Made by a program: the position numbers and the translations under genes. From the NCBI GenBank assembly GCA_902537055.1, contig CACAZW010000005.1, forward strand, positions 1 through 64,000: 64,000 nt of DNA. Direction: 5' to 3'. Below, in pieces: positions 53,866-64,000 of the stretch. How positions within the stretch are numbered: position 1 is the first letter of the stretch; the number at the start of each line of letters is the position of its first letter. The notes beneath the pieces are model-generated. The model did no database searches, had not been told where the DNA came from, and saw nothing but the letters and a program-made list of their open reading frames with translations. The DNA is from an uncultured Pelagibacteraceae bacterium. GTDB taxonomy: Bacteria; Pseudomonadota; Alphaproteobacteria; Pelagibacterales; Pelagibacteraceae.

Positions 53866-54373
53866 AAAGATTGGTATACTCGGTGGATCGTTTGATCCAG
53901 CACATGTTGGTCATGTAAGAATTTCTAAATTAGCAAAAAAAAATTATAATTTGAACCAAGTTATATGGGCTATAACAAAACAAAATCCATTTAAAAAAAA
54001 TAATCCAAATGATCTATATAAAAGAACAGCTTATGCAAAAAAAATTAATAAAAATAATAAATTTATAAAAGTTAAATGTTTTGAAGAAATAATAAAATCT
54101 AATCGTACAGTAGATTTAATTAAATATTTAAAAAAAAAATTTAAACGTTCAGAAATATTTTTTTTAATGGGAGCAGATAACCTGATAAATTTTCATAAAT
54201 GGAAAGGGTACAATTCAATAACTAAAATGTGCAAAATATTGGTATTTGATCGAAATGGATACAAATCAAAGGCTTTTAGATCTAAATCATTTAAGAAATA
54301 TAATAAAAAAGCAGTTGAATTTGTAAAGTTTAATAAAGTCAATATTTCATCTTCTCAATTAAGAAAAATTTGA
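53831..54373 (+). CDS. nadD: Nicotinate-nucleotide adenylyltransferase
   Basis: The 180-residue protein has the nucleotidyltransferase motif ILGGSFDPAHVGH (HxGH at 25-28), ADNLINFHKWK, and ISSSQLRK at the end. It makes deamido-NAD from nicotinate mononucleotide. Two Met codons at 53831 and 53840 are both inside proA, so the overlap is 35 or 26 nt. The protein stops one residue after the ISSSQLRK motif, whereas most NadD proteins continue for some 15-25 residues. Confidence 0.93.
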   Translation: MKFMVQGKLENKKIGILGGSFDPAHVGHVRISKLAKKNYNLNQVIWAITKQNPFKKNNPNDLYKRTAYAKKINKNNKFIKVKCFEEIIKSNRTVDLIKYLKKKFKRSEIFFLMGADNLINFHKWKGYNSITKMCKILVFDRNGYKSKAFRSKSFKKYNKKAVEFVKFNKVNISSSQLRKI

Positions 54374-54390
54374 TACTCTTAATTTAATTA

Positions 54391-54741
54391 ATGGAAAAAA
54401 TATCAGCTCTTAAAGATGAAATAATCAGAACGCTTGATATTAATAAGGCCTTAGACATAGTTTCAATAGATCTCGAAGGAAAGTCATCAGTTGCGGACTT
54501 CATGATTATAGCTAGTGGTACATCATCAAGACATATTCAAGCTTTATCCGAACAAGTTTTTGAAAAATTAAAAATTAATGGTGTGAACAATTGTAAAATT
54601 GAAGGAAAGGATAGCAATGATTGGAAGCTTGTAGATGGAATAGACTTAGTTGTTCATATTTTCAATCCTGAAAAAAGAAAATTTTACGAATTAGAAAAAA
54701 TGTGGTCAGAATTAATTCCTAAAGAAAAACTGATCATATGA
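54391..54741 (+). CDS. rsfS: Ribosome silencing factor RsfS
   Basis: The 116-residue protein has the RsfS/DUF143 signatures DIVSIDLEGKSSVADFMIIA then SGTSSRHIQALSEQV and WKLVDGIDLVVHIFNPEKR. It binds L14 and blocks subunit joining when nutrients are short. It overlaps ctpA by 4 nt. In most relatives rlmH lies directly after this gene; it is absent here. Confidence 0.95.
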   Translation: MEKISALKDEIIRTLDINKALDIVSIDLEGKSSVADFMIIASGTSSRHIQALSEQVFEKLKINGVNNCKIEGKDSNDWKLVDGIDLVVHIFNPEKRKFYELEKMWSELIPKEKLII

Positions 54742-55871
54742 AAAAAATATACCTTATAGCTTCATTATTTTTTTTCTTATTTACAAATCCAATTTTGAGT
54801 AATGAAAACGATATTTACAAAAAAATTGATTTATTCAGCGAAGTCTTAGATAAAATTAATAAAGAATATGTTGATGAAGTAAACCAGAGTGAAGCAATGG
54901 ATGCTGCTATAAACGGCGTTTTGCAATCTTTGGATCCTTATTCAGCATATATGTCTCCGGACTCGTTTAAAAATATGCAAACTGAGACTAGCGGAGAATT
55001 TGGAGGATTGGGCATTGAAGTCAGTATGGAGGCTGGTGTCGTAAAAGTAATTTCTCCAATTGATAACTCGCCAGCTGAGGAGGTAGGTGTCAAAGCCGGA
55101 GATTACATCGTTAAAATTGATGATGTTCAAGTTCAAGGAAAAACTCTTTCTGAAGCTGTAGAATTAATGAGAGGCCCAGTTGGATCTGATATAGAGATTA
55201 CCGTTAGAAGAAGGGGAGAAAGAAAAGCACTTATATTTACAATTACAAGAGAAATTATACAAGTTGCATCTGTAAAGTCAGAAATTAAAGATGATCAAAC
55301 AGCTTATATAAGATTAACATCATTCAATGAGAATAGTAGTAAACAAATAAAAAATAAAATCAAAGAATTTAAAAAAAATAAGAAAATTAAAAATTACATA
55401 TTAGATTTAAGAAACAATCCTGGTGGATTGTTATCTCAAGCAATAAAAATTTCAGATTATTTTTTAGAAAATGGAGAAATAGTTTCTACAAAAAGTAAAA
55501 GGAAGTATGAAAACAGAAAATGGTTTGCAAAAAAAGGAGATATTATTGATGGAGAAACAATGGTTATTTTGATTAATTATGGGTCTGCATCAGCATCTGA
55601 AATTGTTGCAGGAGCACTACAAGATCACAAAAGAGCAATATTAGTAGGAGAGAGTACATATGGAAAAGGGTCAGTCCAATCAATTATTCCTTTAGAAAAT
55701 GAAGGTGCCATAAGACTTACTGTTTCTAAATACTATCTTCCATCGGGTAAATCGATTTCAAGAGTAGGTGTAAATCCAGATATAGTTATTGCTGAAGGTT
55801 CAGATGAATTTAGAATAAATACAGATACTGATAACCAGTTGGAATTTGCTCTTAAATTATTAAATGGTTAA
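54738..55871 (+). CDS. ctpA: C-terminal processing peptidase (S41, CtpA type)
   Basis: The 377-residue protein has a signal peptide (1-21), a PDZ domain (about 85-170), and the S41 catalytic Ser in GSASASEIVAGALQDH (from residue 282) with K310 in YGKGSVQ. It processes or degrades periplasmic proteins at their C-termini. It overlaps rsfS by 4 nt, and rppH follows after 2 bp. Confidence 0.95.
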   Translation: MKKIYLIASLFFFLFTNPILSNENDIYKKIDLFSEVLDKINKEYVDEVNQSEAMDAAINGVLQSLDPYSAYMSPDSFKNMQTETSGEFGGLGIEVSMEAGVVKVISPIDNSPAEEVGVKAGDYIVKIDDVQVQGKTLSEAVELMRGPVGSDIEITVRRRGERKALIFTITREIIQVASVKSEIKDDQTAYIRLTSFNENSSKQIKNKIKEFKKNKKIKNYILDLRNNPGGLLSQAIKISDYFLENGEIVSTKSKRKYENRKWFAKKGDIIDGETMVILINYGSASASEIVAGALQDHKRAILVGESTYGKGSVQSIIPLENEGAIRLTVSKYYLPSGKSISRVGVNPDIVIAEGSDEFRINTDTDNQLEFALKLLNG

Positions 55872-55873
55872 GA

Positions 55874-56350
55874 ATGAAAGAAAAATTTCAAAAACTTCCA
55901 TTAAGAAATGGTGTTGGTATCGCAGTCCTAAATAAAGAAAATAAGATATTTGTTGCAAAAAGAATTGATAATCCTGCTGATTTTTGGCAGATGCCTCAGG
56001 GCGGTATTGATGAAGGTGAAAATTATTTTGATGCAGCGTTGAGGGAACTTAAAGAAGAAACAAGTATAAAGTCAGTAGAACTAGTTAAAGAAATAAGCAA
56101 ATACACAACTTACGATCTTCCTGATCGCCTTTTAGGAATTATTTGGAAAGGAAAATATAAAGGCCAAAAGCAAAAGTGGTTTATTGTAAAGTTTAATGGA
56201 GAGGAAAATGAGATTAACATTAAAACTAAACATCCTGAATTTTTAGATTGGAAATGGATAGATATTAAAGATTTAACAACTAAAGTTGTAGATTTTAAAC
56301 TTCATGTTTACCAAGAAATTCAAAAAGAACTAGAAAAAGTAGTTAATTAA
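55874..56350 (+). CDS. rppH: RNA pyrophosphohydrolase
   Basis: The 158-residue Nudix protein has its Nudix box at about residues 43-63 (GGIDEGENYFDAALREL followed by KEE) and the RppH features WQMPQGG and QKWFIVKFNG. It removes pyrophosphate from 5' triphosphate RNAs to start decay. It ends the rightward run and overlaps the stop of the convergent atpC by 8 nt. Confidence 0.94.
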   Translation: MKEKFQKLPLRNGVGIAVLNKENKIFVAKRIDNPADFWQMPQGGIDEGENYFDAALRELKEETSIKSVELVKEISKYTTYDLPDRLLGIIWKGKYKGQKQKWFIVKFNGEENEINIKTKHPEFLDWKWIDIKDLTTKVVDFKLHVYQEIQKELEKVVN

Positions 56351-56740
56351 TACTTATAGATTTTAAAACTTCGACTTTGTGGTTTAAAAGAAATCTTTTT
56401 TGATCATCAATATTATCTTTTGATAATTCTGCTTCTGCACTGCTTATCGACTCAGATACAAAATTTTTATCAGCATCTTTTAAATCAAAAATTGAACTAG
56501 TTAATACAGATAATGTATTGTCTTTAAATTCGACAATACCATCTTCAACATAGAAACTTTGTTCCTCAGACTCAGAGAATACTCTAATTATACCTGGTTT
56601 TAAAAAAGAGATAATTGGAATATGGTCTTTAAGAATACCAATCTCTCCTTCTACAGCAGGTATTACAACCTCAAATACATTGTCTTTAGAAAGAAAAGAT
56701 TGTTCTGGATTTACAATATCTATATTAAAGAGATTACTCA

Positions 56741-56741
<1 letters not shown>
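56343..56741 (-). CDS. atpC: ATP synthase F1 epsilon subunit
   Basis: The 132-residue protein has the epsilon beta-sandwich (DIVNPEQSFLSKDNVFEVVI, GEIGILKDHIPIISFLKPG) and a C-terminal helical part (about 88-132). It couples rotation and can restrain ATP hydrolysis. It shares TAATG with atpD and is the last gene of the F1 operon. Confidence 0.96.
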
Positions 56742-59046
<2,305 letters not shown>

Positions 59047-59052
59047 TTATGA

Positions 59053-60573
59053 TTATTTAATTCCTTTAATTAATTCTACTAATTGTTTTTCAATGTCTTC
59101 CTCAATCTTCCCAGTTTTAGCAATAGACTCCATAATCTCAGGCTTATCAGATTTACACTTTTGTAGAACTTTATTTTCAAAGTCTGCTACATCTTTAAGT
59201 TCAATATCATCCAAATAACCTTTTACGCCACAGAAAATTGATATAACTTGTTCTGCAACTGTCATGGGAGAATACTGTCCTTGTTTTAAAAGTTCAGTTA
59301 ACTTCGAACCTCTATTTAAAAGTTTTTGTGTGGATGCATCTAAATCAGATCCAAATTGAGCAAAAGCTGCCATTTCTCTGTATTGAGCTAACTCTAATTT
59401 AATTGATCCAGCCACAGATTTCATAGCTTTAGTTTGTGCAGCTGATCCAACTCTAGATACGGATAATCCAACGTTTACTGCTGGTCTAATTCCTTGATTG
59501 AATAGTTCAGTTTCTAAAAATATTTGCCCATCTGTAATAGATATTACATTTGTTGGAATGTATGCAGAGACATCGCCTGCTTGTGTTTCAATAATTGGTA
59601 GCGCAGTTAAAGAACCTCCGCCATTTTCATCACTTAATTTAGCAGCTCTTTCTAATAATCTACTATGTAAATAAAACACATCTCCTGGGTATGCTTCACG
59701 CCCCGGTGGTCTTCTTAATAATAATGACATTTGTCTATATGCGACTGCTTGCTTAGATAAATCATCGTAAATAATTAAAGCATGCATTCCATTATCTCTA
59801 AAATATTCTCCCATAGTACATCCTGTGTAAGGAGCTAAAAACTGAAGAGGCGCAGAGTCTGAGGCTGTTGCGGAAACTATAGTCGTATATTCCATTGCGC
59901 CAGCGTCCTCTAAAGTTTTTACAATCTGAGCAACAGTTGATCTTTTTTGTCCAATTGCAACATATATACAATAAAGTTTTTTACTTTCGTCGTCTGATTC
60001 ATTAATTTTCTTTTGATTGATAATTGTATCGATAGCTACTGCGGTTTTACCAGTTTGACGATCTCCAATTATAAGTTCTCTTTGCCCTCTTCCAACAGGA
60101 ATTAAGCTATCAATTGCTTTTAAACCTGTTTGCATTGGTTCTCCAACTGATTGTCGTGGAATAATTCCTGGAGCTTTAACTTCAACTCTTTTTCTTTCTA
60201 AACTTTTATCTAAAGCTCCTTTTCCATCAATTGGATTTCCTAATCCATCAACAACTCTTCCTAAAAGTTGTTTTCCAACTGGTACATCAACAATCGCACC
60301 AGTTCTTTTTACAGTATCACCCTCTTTAATTTCTCTATCATCGCCAAATATAACAACACCAACGTTGTCACTCTCTAAGTTTAATGCCATTCCTTTAGAG
60401 CCATCAGAAAACTCAACCATTTCTCCTGCTTGAACATTATCCAAGCCATAAATTCTTGCAATTCCATCTCCAACAGATAATACTTGTCCGACCTCTGAAA
60501 CCTCAGCTCTATCGCCAAGTTTTTTTATTTGTTCTTTTAATATTTTTGTTACTTCTGAAGGATTTATTTCCAT
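59053..60573 (-). CDS. atpA: ATP synthase F1 alpha subunit
   Basis: The 506-residue protein has the N-terminal delta-binding helix ([19 protein letters not shown]), P-loop GDRQTGKTA and [20 protein letters not shown]. It forms the alpha3beta3 hexamer with non-catalytic nucleotide sites. Its ATG follows the atpH stop with no gap. Confidence 0.99.
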   Translation of the reverse strand: MEINPSEVTKILKEQIKKLGDRAEVSEVGQVLSVGDGIARIYGLDNVQAGEMVEFSDGSKGMALNLESDNVGVVIFGDDREIKEGDTVKRTGAIVDVPVGKQLLGRVVDGLGNPIDGKGALDKSLERKRVEVKAPGIIPRQSVGEPMQTGLKAIDSLIPVGRGQRELIIGDRQTGKTAVAIDTIINQKKINESDDESKKLYCIYVAIGQKRSTVAQIVKTLEDAGAMEYTTIVSATASDSAPLQFLAPYTGCTMGEYFRDNGMHALIIYDDLSKQAVAYRQMSLLLRRPPGREAYPGDVFYLHSRLLERAAKLSDENGGGSLTALPIIETQAGDVSAYIPTNVISITDGQIFLETELFNQGIRPAVNVGLSVSRVGSAAQTKAMKSVAGSIKLELAQYREMAAFAQFGSDLDASTQKLLNRGSKLTELLKQGQYSPMTVAEQVISIFCGVKGYLDDIELKDVADFENKVLQKCKSDKPEIMESIAKTGKIEEDIEKQLVELIKGIK

Positions 60574-61128
60574 TTATGCCTCTATCATTTGTTTTTGAAT
60601 TTGTTGCAGTTTATTTTTAATAGAATTATCTACCATTGTACTTCCCACTTTTAATACCAAGCCACCAATTAAACTTGGGTCAAATTTATAATTTAACTGT
60701 ATCTTTGCTCCAAAGTTTTGAGATAGCTCTTCTTTAATTTTAGAAATATCTGTTTCATTAAGTTCTTTAGCCGAAAAAAGCTCTGCTTTTATTTCACCTC
60801 TAGCTTTCGAACATACCTCTATAAAGTCACTTAAAATTTTTTCTAAATAAAAAAATCTTCTTTTTTGAATTAAAAAAACTAGAAATCTTTTTAAAAGATT
60901 ATCAAAATTGTTTTTTTCAGAAATTGTTTCAATAACTTTAGTTAAATCCTCAATACTAGTCGTAGGGTTTTTGATTAAATATCTAAATTCTTCACTTTCA
61001 TTTATGAGTCTACTAATTGCAACGACTTGTTCCTCTACTTTTGCTAGAGATTTATCTTCGTTAGCCAGCTCAAATAATGCTTGGGAATAACTGTTATTAG
61101 AAGTTATTGATATTTTATTTTCGCTCAA
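60574..61128 (-). CDS. atpH: ATP synthase F1 delta subunit
   Basis: The 184-residue protein has the delta/OSCP layout: an N-terminal helical domain (SYSQALFELANEDKSL) and the C-terminal IQLNYKFDPSLIGGLVLKVG. It links F1 to the b stalk. It is the first gene of the F1 operon; the F0 genes are elsewhere, as in many alphaproteobacteria. Confidence 0.97.
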   Translation of the reverse strand: MSENKISITSNNSYSQALFELANEDKSLAKVEEQVVAISRLINESEEFRYLIKNPTTSIEDLTKVIETISEKNNFDNLLKRFLVFLIQKRRFFYLEKILSDFIEVCSKARGEIKAELFSAKELNETDISKIKEELSQNFGAKIQLNYKFDPSLIGGLVLKVGSTMVDNSIKNKLQQIQKQMIEA

Positions 61129-61166
61129 TTTATACTCTCAATTGTGAAGATGTTTAAAATTTCGCT

Positions 61167-61195
61167 TAGATAACATACGAATTATCAGTCTTCAA
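61167..61195 (-). promoter_or_regulatory. Candidate promoter of the F1 ATP synthase operon
   Basis: On the minus strand TTGAAG (61190-61195) and TATCTA (61167-61172) are 17 bases apart, in the 102-bp gap between priA and atpH. The start would be near 61160, about 30 nt before atpH. Confidence 0.4.
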
Positions 61196-61230
61196 GGCTC
61201 AGATTGTGAAAAATGGTAAGATTTAATGGG

Positions 61231-63186
61231 CTAATTGAAGCTGATAGGGTCAACATCAACTGAAAGTTTCATTCCTTTGGAGAGTTGAAAATCTTTCAAT
61301 ACATCTTTCAATTTTTTTTGAACATTAGATGTTTTTTTTGCCCTTATTAATAGTCTATTTCTGAATTTTTGATTAATTCTATATATTGGAGCATTTACTG
61401 GTCCTAAAATTTTTGCATCTATAGATTTTGATAAAATATTTTTAAGTTTTACGGCATCTATATCAAGTTTTTTTTCATTTGATGAAGATAAGATTAAAGC
61501 GATAAATCTTTCGTAGGGTGGTAGATTATTCCTCTTTCTTAAATTTAATTCATTTTCTAGAAATTTAAAAGGATCTTCATTTGTAATTTGATTTATAACT
61601 TCTGGTTTTAAATTGTATGTTTGGAAATAAATATTAGCCGGTTTGCCGGTTCTACCTGCTCTTCCTGATAACTGATGGTAAAGTTGTAAATTTTTTTCAG
61701 TGCTCCTAAGATCGTGTCCTTGAGAAGTTAAATCAATATCTAATACAACAATACAATTCAATTTTGGAAAGTGAAATCCTTTTGATATTAACTGAGTGCC
61801 TACAAGAATATCTATTTCACCAGATATAATTTTATTCAATTTATCTTTGCCAGATGCTTTATTCATTGTGTCGCTAGAAAAAATTATTGTTTTTTTATTA
61901 GGAAAAAGGTTTTTAACTTCCTCTGCAATTTTTTCTACCCCAGGTCCACTAAATACAAACTCACAAACATTTCCTTTTTTACAATCTCTATTTAATTTTG
62001 AATTATATCCACAGTAATGACACAAAAGAATTTTTTTATTTTTGTGAAATACTAAATTTATAGAACACCTTGGGCATGTAAAAACATTTAAACATTTTTT
62101 ACATAAAACATAGGGTGCAAAACCTCTTCTATTTATGAAAAAGAGAACTTGATCTTTTTTATTTAAATGTCCTTTTACTTTTTCAAGAGTTTTGAGAGAT
62201 ATAGAACTTTTGGTCGCTAGTTGATTTTGATAAAGATCGATAACATGGTGTTTAGGTAAATTTGCACCCTTATATCGATTAAGCAATCTTGAGTAATTAT
62301 ATTTTTTAATTTTAATATTTTCATATGTTTCGATTGATGGAACTGCAGTTACTAAATTTATTGGAATATTTTCGTGTTTAGCTCTTGATATTGCCATATC
62401 TCTAGCATTATAGATAATTCCTTCATCTTGTTTATAAGATTGATCGTGCTCTTCATCTACAGTTATCAAACCTAATTTTTTGAATGGCAGAAATAAGGAT
62501 GATCTTGCTCCAAGTACTACTTTAATTTTTCCTGCTGATAATCCATTCCATATAATTTTTCTTTTTTTTGGGCTGACTTTTGAATGCCAAACTGCAGCTT
62601 CAAATCCAAAATAAGATTTAAATTTTTTTTCAAATTCATTTGTTAGTCCTATTTCTGGTAATAAAATTAGAGCTTGCAATCCTATATTTATAATTTTTTC
62701 AATAGCTTTAAAATAAACTATTGTTTTTCCTGAACCGGTTGTACCTTGCAGTAAATGAACTCTAAAACTGCTATCATTTTTAGATAACTCTTTATAAGCT
62801 TTATCTTGCTCTTCAGAAAGTTGATAACTTTCTTTTTTGCTTGATAGAGCATATTTTAATAGATCGATGTCATTTTTTATTCTTAAATTTTCGTCATTAA
62901 TCAAATGTAGTTTTAAACACATTCCTAGGGGTACAAGATTGTAATTAGAAAACCACTTTAGAAAATTCATTGTCTTTTTACTTAGTGGTTCAATTTGAAT
63001 TTTTTCAATTATAGATTTTAATTTAAATTCCTTATTATTCTTTTCTTCAAAAAAATCCCAAATTACACCAATAATATTTTTCTTACCAAATGGAACTTTT
63101 ACATAATCTCCTGCTTTTAATTTAATATTACTTTCATAGGTAAAAGGATAATCAAATATATTTGGCAACAAAACTGGATATTTCAT
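61231..63186 (-). CDS. priA: Primosomal protein N' (PriA helicase)
   Basis: The 651-residue protein has Walker A GTTGSGKT (148-155), DEEHDQSYKQD, a zinc-binding cysteine cluster (LCKKCLNVFTCPRC, LCHYCGYN) and the helicase C half with VGTQLISKGFHFP and QLSGRAGRTGKP. It restarts stalled replication forks. It is shorter than E. coli PriA (732) by trimming at the N-terminal DNA-binding domain. The last zinc cysteine pair is spaced C-x5-C, not C-x2-C. Confidence 0.96.
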   Translation of the reverse strand: MKYPVLLPNIFDYPFTYESNIKLKAGDYVKVPFGKKNIIGVIWDFFEEKNNKEFKLKSIIEKIQIEPLSKKTMNFLKWFSNYNLVPLGMCLKLHLINDENLRIKNDIDLLKYALSSKKESYQLSEEQDKAYKELSKNDSSFRVHLLQGTTGSGKTIVYFKAIEKIINIGLQALILLPEIGLTNEFEKKFKSYFGFEAAVWHSKVSPKKRKIIWNGLSAGKIKVVLGARSSLFLPFKKLGLITVDEEHDQSYKQDEGIIYNARDMAISRAKHENIPINLVTAVPSIETYENIKIKKYNYSRLLNRYKGANLPKHHVIDLYQNQLATKSSISLKTLEKVKGHLNKKDQVLFFINRRGFAPYVLCKKCLNVFTCPRCSINLVFHKNKKILLCHYCGYNSKLNRDCKKGNVCEFVFSGPGVEKIAEEVKNLFPNKKTIIFSSDTMNKASGKDKLNKIISGEIDILVGTQLISKGFHFPKLNCIVVLDIDLTSQGHDLRSTEKNLQLYHQLSGRAGRTGKPANIYFQTYNLKPEVINQITNEDPFKFLENELNLRKRNNLPPYERFIALILSSSNEKKLDIDAVKLKNILSKSIDAKILGPVNAPIYRINQKFRNRLLIRAKKTSNVQKKLKDVLKDFQLSKGMKLSVDVDPISFN

Positions 63187-63237
63187 AAATATTTAATTTT
63201 AGTTTTTTTATATCTTAAAAATATATAAATAGATCAA

Positions 63238-63882
63238 ATGAAATATAATTATTACTGGAGAAAATCAGGTTTAAAAAAACCTTATGGGGATAATTTTTTG
63301 AGTTTAATTGAGGAATATAAGCCAAAAAATGTATTAGAAATCGGTGTTTTTTGTGGTGTTACATCAAGAAATATATGTGAATTATTAAAGACAAATTTTG
63401 GTAGTGATTTTAGATATTACGGATTAGATTTATTTGGATCTACTAAAACATCAAGTGTAGATGAGATCGAACCTAAATTTCTTGAAAATCAAAAGTTTTC
63501 GAATCCACTTAAAACTATCTATTATAATTTCATAAAAAAAGAAAATTTAAATTCAAAGATATCTGTTCAAAATTTTTTAAAGAAATTTTCGCAAAATATT
63601 GAGCTAATAGAAGGAGACACAAGGGTGACTTTAGAAAAAGTTCCTTTAAGTGAAATTGATTTTGTATTTTTAGATGGAGGCCATAGTTACGATACAGTTT
63701 TAAGTGATTTACAGAAACTTTATGACAACATGAAAAATAATTCTAGAATTGTTTGTGATGATTTTGCAGGTATTACAAAAATTGAAAGTGTTGAAAAAGC
63801 AATAAAAGACTTTGCAAATAATAATAAAATAAAACTTGAAGAAAAATTTAAAAGATTTGCTTTATTGAATGTAGAAAAATAA
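63238..63882 (+). CDS. Class I SAM-dependent methyltransferase-like protein
   Basis: The 214-residue protein has a SAM-binding start VLEIGVFCGVTSRNICELL, a second-strand motif YGLDLFG, and VFLDGGHSYDTVLSDLQKLY, the pattern of TylF/MacO and cephalosporin-hydroxylase-like methyltransferases. The substrate is unknown. It is a lone gene between priA and the dihydrolipoamide dehydrogenase gene, 3 bp from the convergent stop of the latter. Confidence 0.8.
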   Translation: MKYNYYWRKSGLKKPYGDNFLSLIEEYKPKNVLEIGVFCGVTSRNICELLKTNFGSDFRYYGLDLFGSTKTSSVDEIEPKFLENQKFSNPLKTIYYNFIKKENLNSKISVQNFLKKFSQNIELIEGDTRVTLEKVPLSEIDFVFLDGGHSYDTVLSDLQKLYDNMKNNSRIVCDDFAGITKIESVEKAIKDFANNNKIKLEEKFKRFALLNVEK

Positions 63883-63885
63883 TTA

Positions 63886-64000
<115 letters not shown>

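Overview
The window is a 64 kb piece of a very AT-rich, tightly packed chromosome that reads as SAR11 (Pelagibacterales, Alphaproteobacteria). The signs are tiny intergenic gaps, many 1-35 nt gene overlaps, a SAM-II riboswitch ahead of metX that closely resembles marine metagenomic examples, an alphaproteobacterial F1-ATPase zeta-inhibitor gene (DUF1476), a ChvI/ChvG two-component pair, an ActR/RegA-type regulator, class I lysyl-tRNA synthetase, and an F1 operon ordered atpH-A-G-D-C. No tRNA or rRNA genes, insertion sequences, prophage or CRISPR arrays are visible. No stretch longer than 300 bases lacks a gene; the longest gap (47167-47346, 180 bp) holds the SAM-II riboswitch.

Layout. 1-8.7 kb: the tail of a fatty-acyl-type regulator, a TPR protein, an extremely lysine-rich coiled-coil protein, a translationally coupled DapA-like/cyclopropane synthase pair, a heptosyltransferase-like GT9, a membrane J-domain protein, oligopeptidase B, and a small heat-shock protein with a candidate sigma-32 promoter and RNA thermometer. 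8.8-14.1 kb: a complete BMP-type (nucleoside/purine-like) ABC importer ending at a bidirectional terminator shared with a purine-type phosphoribosyltransferase. 14-23.4 kb: DUF1330 twins, AlkA, a DMT exporter, MsrA, a sulfurtransferase, an RND efflux pair, a lytic transglycosylase, a nuclease, the zeta inhibitor and a VanZ-like protein. 23.4-33.8 kb: phosphoglycerate mutase, a MurU-AmgK-TsaE cluster, AhcY, ChvG/ChvI, DNA polymerase I, BioY and ActR.

33.8-38.1 kb is a polyamine operon: a group IV (ornithine-type) decarboxylase, a deoxyhypusine/homospermidine synthase-like enzyme, N-carbamoylputrescine amidase and agmatine deiminase. It is preceded by a 145-bp leader with an upstream ORF ending ...FCINARLI and a terminator-like hairpin with a U-tract. 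I regard this leader as the best candidate for an under-described regulatory system here. 38-47.2 kb: a queuosine-precursor-type transporter, L28, PyrD, LysRS-I, TrkH, an AmpG-like MFS protein, NlpC/P60, a TyrA-type dehydrogenase and HisC.

47.2-56.4 kb runs rightward: SAM-II-metX-metW, gloB, then rplU-rpmA-obgE-proB-proA-nadD-rsfS-ctpA-rppH. Converging on it is the leftward F1 operon (atpH-A-G-D-C) with a promoter candidate upstream, then priA, a small methyltransferase, and the C-terminal end of dihydrolipoamide dehydrogenase at the right edge. Most of the window is core housekeeping in familiar alphaproteobacterial order with genes missing relative to larger relatives: no hprK/PTS genes between chvG and ahcY, and no rlmH between rsfS and ctpA.
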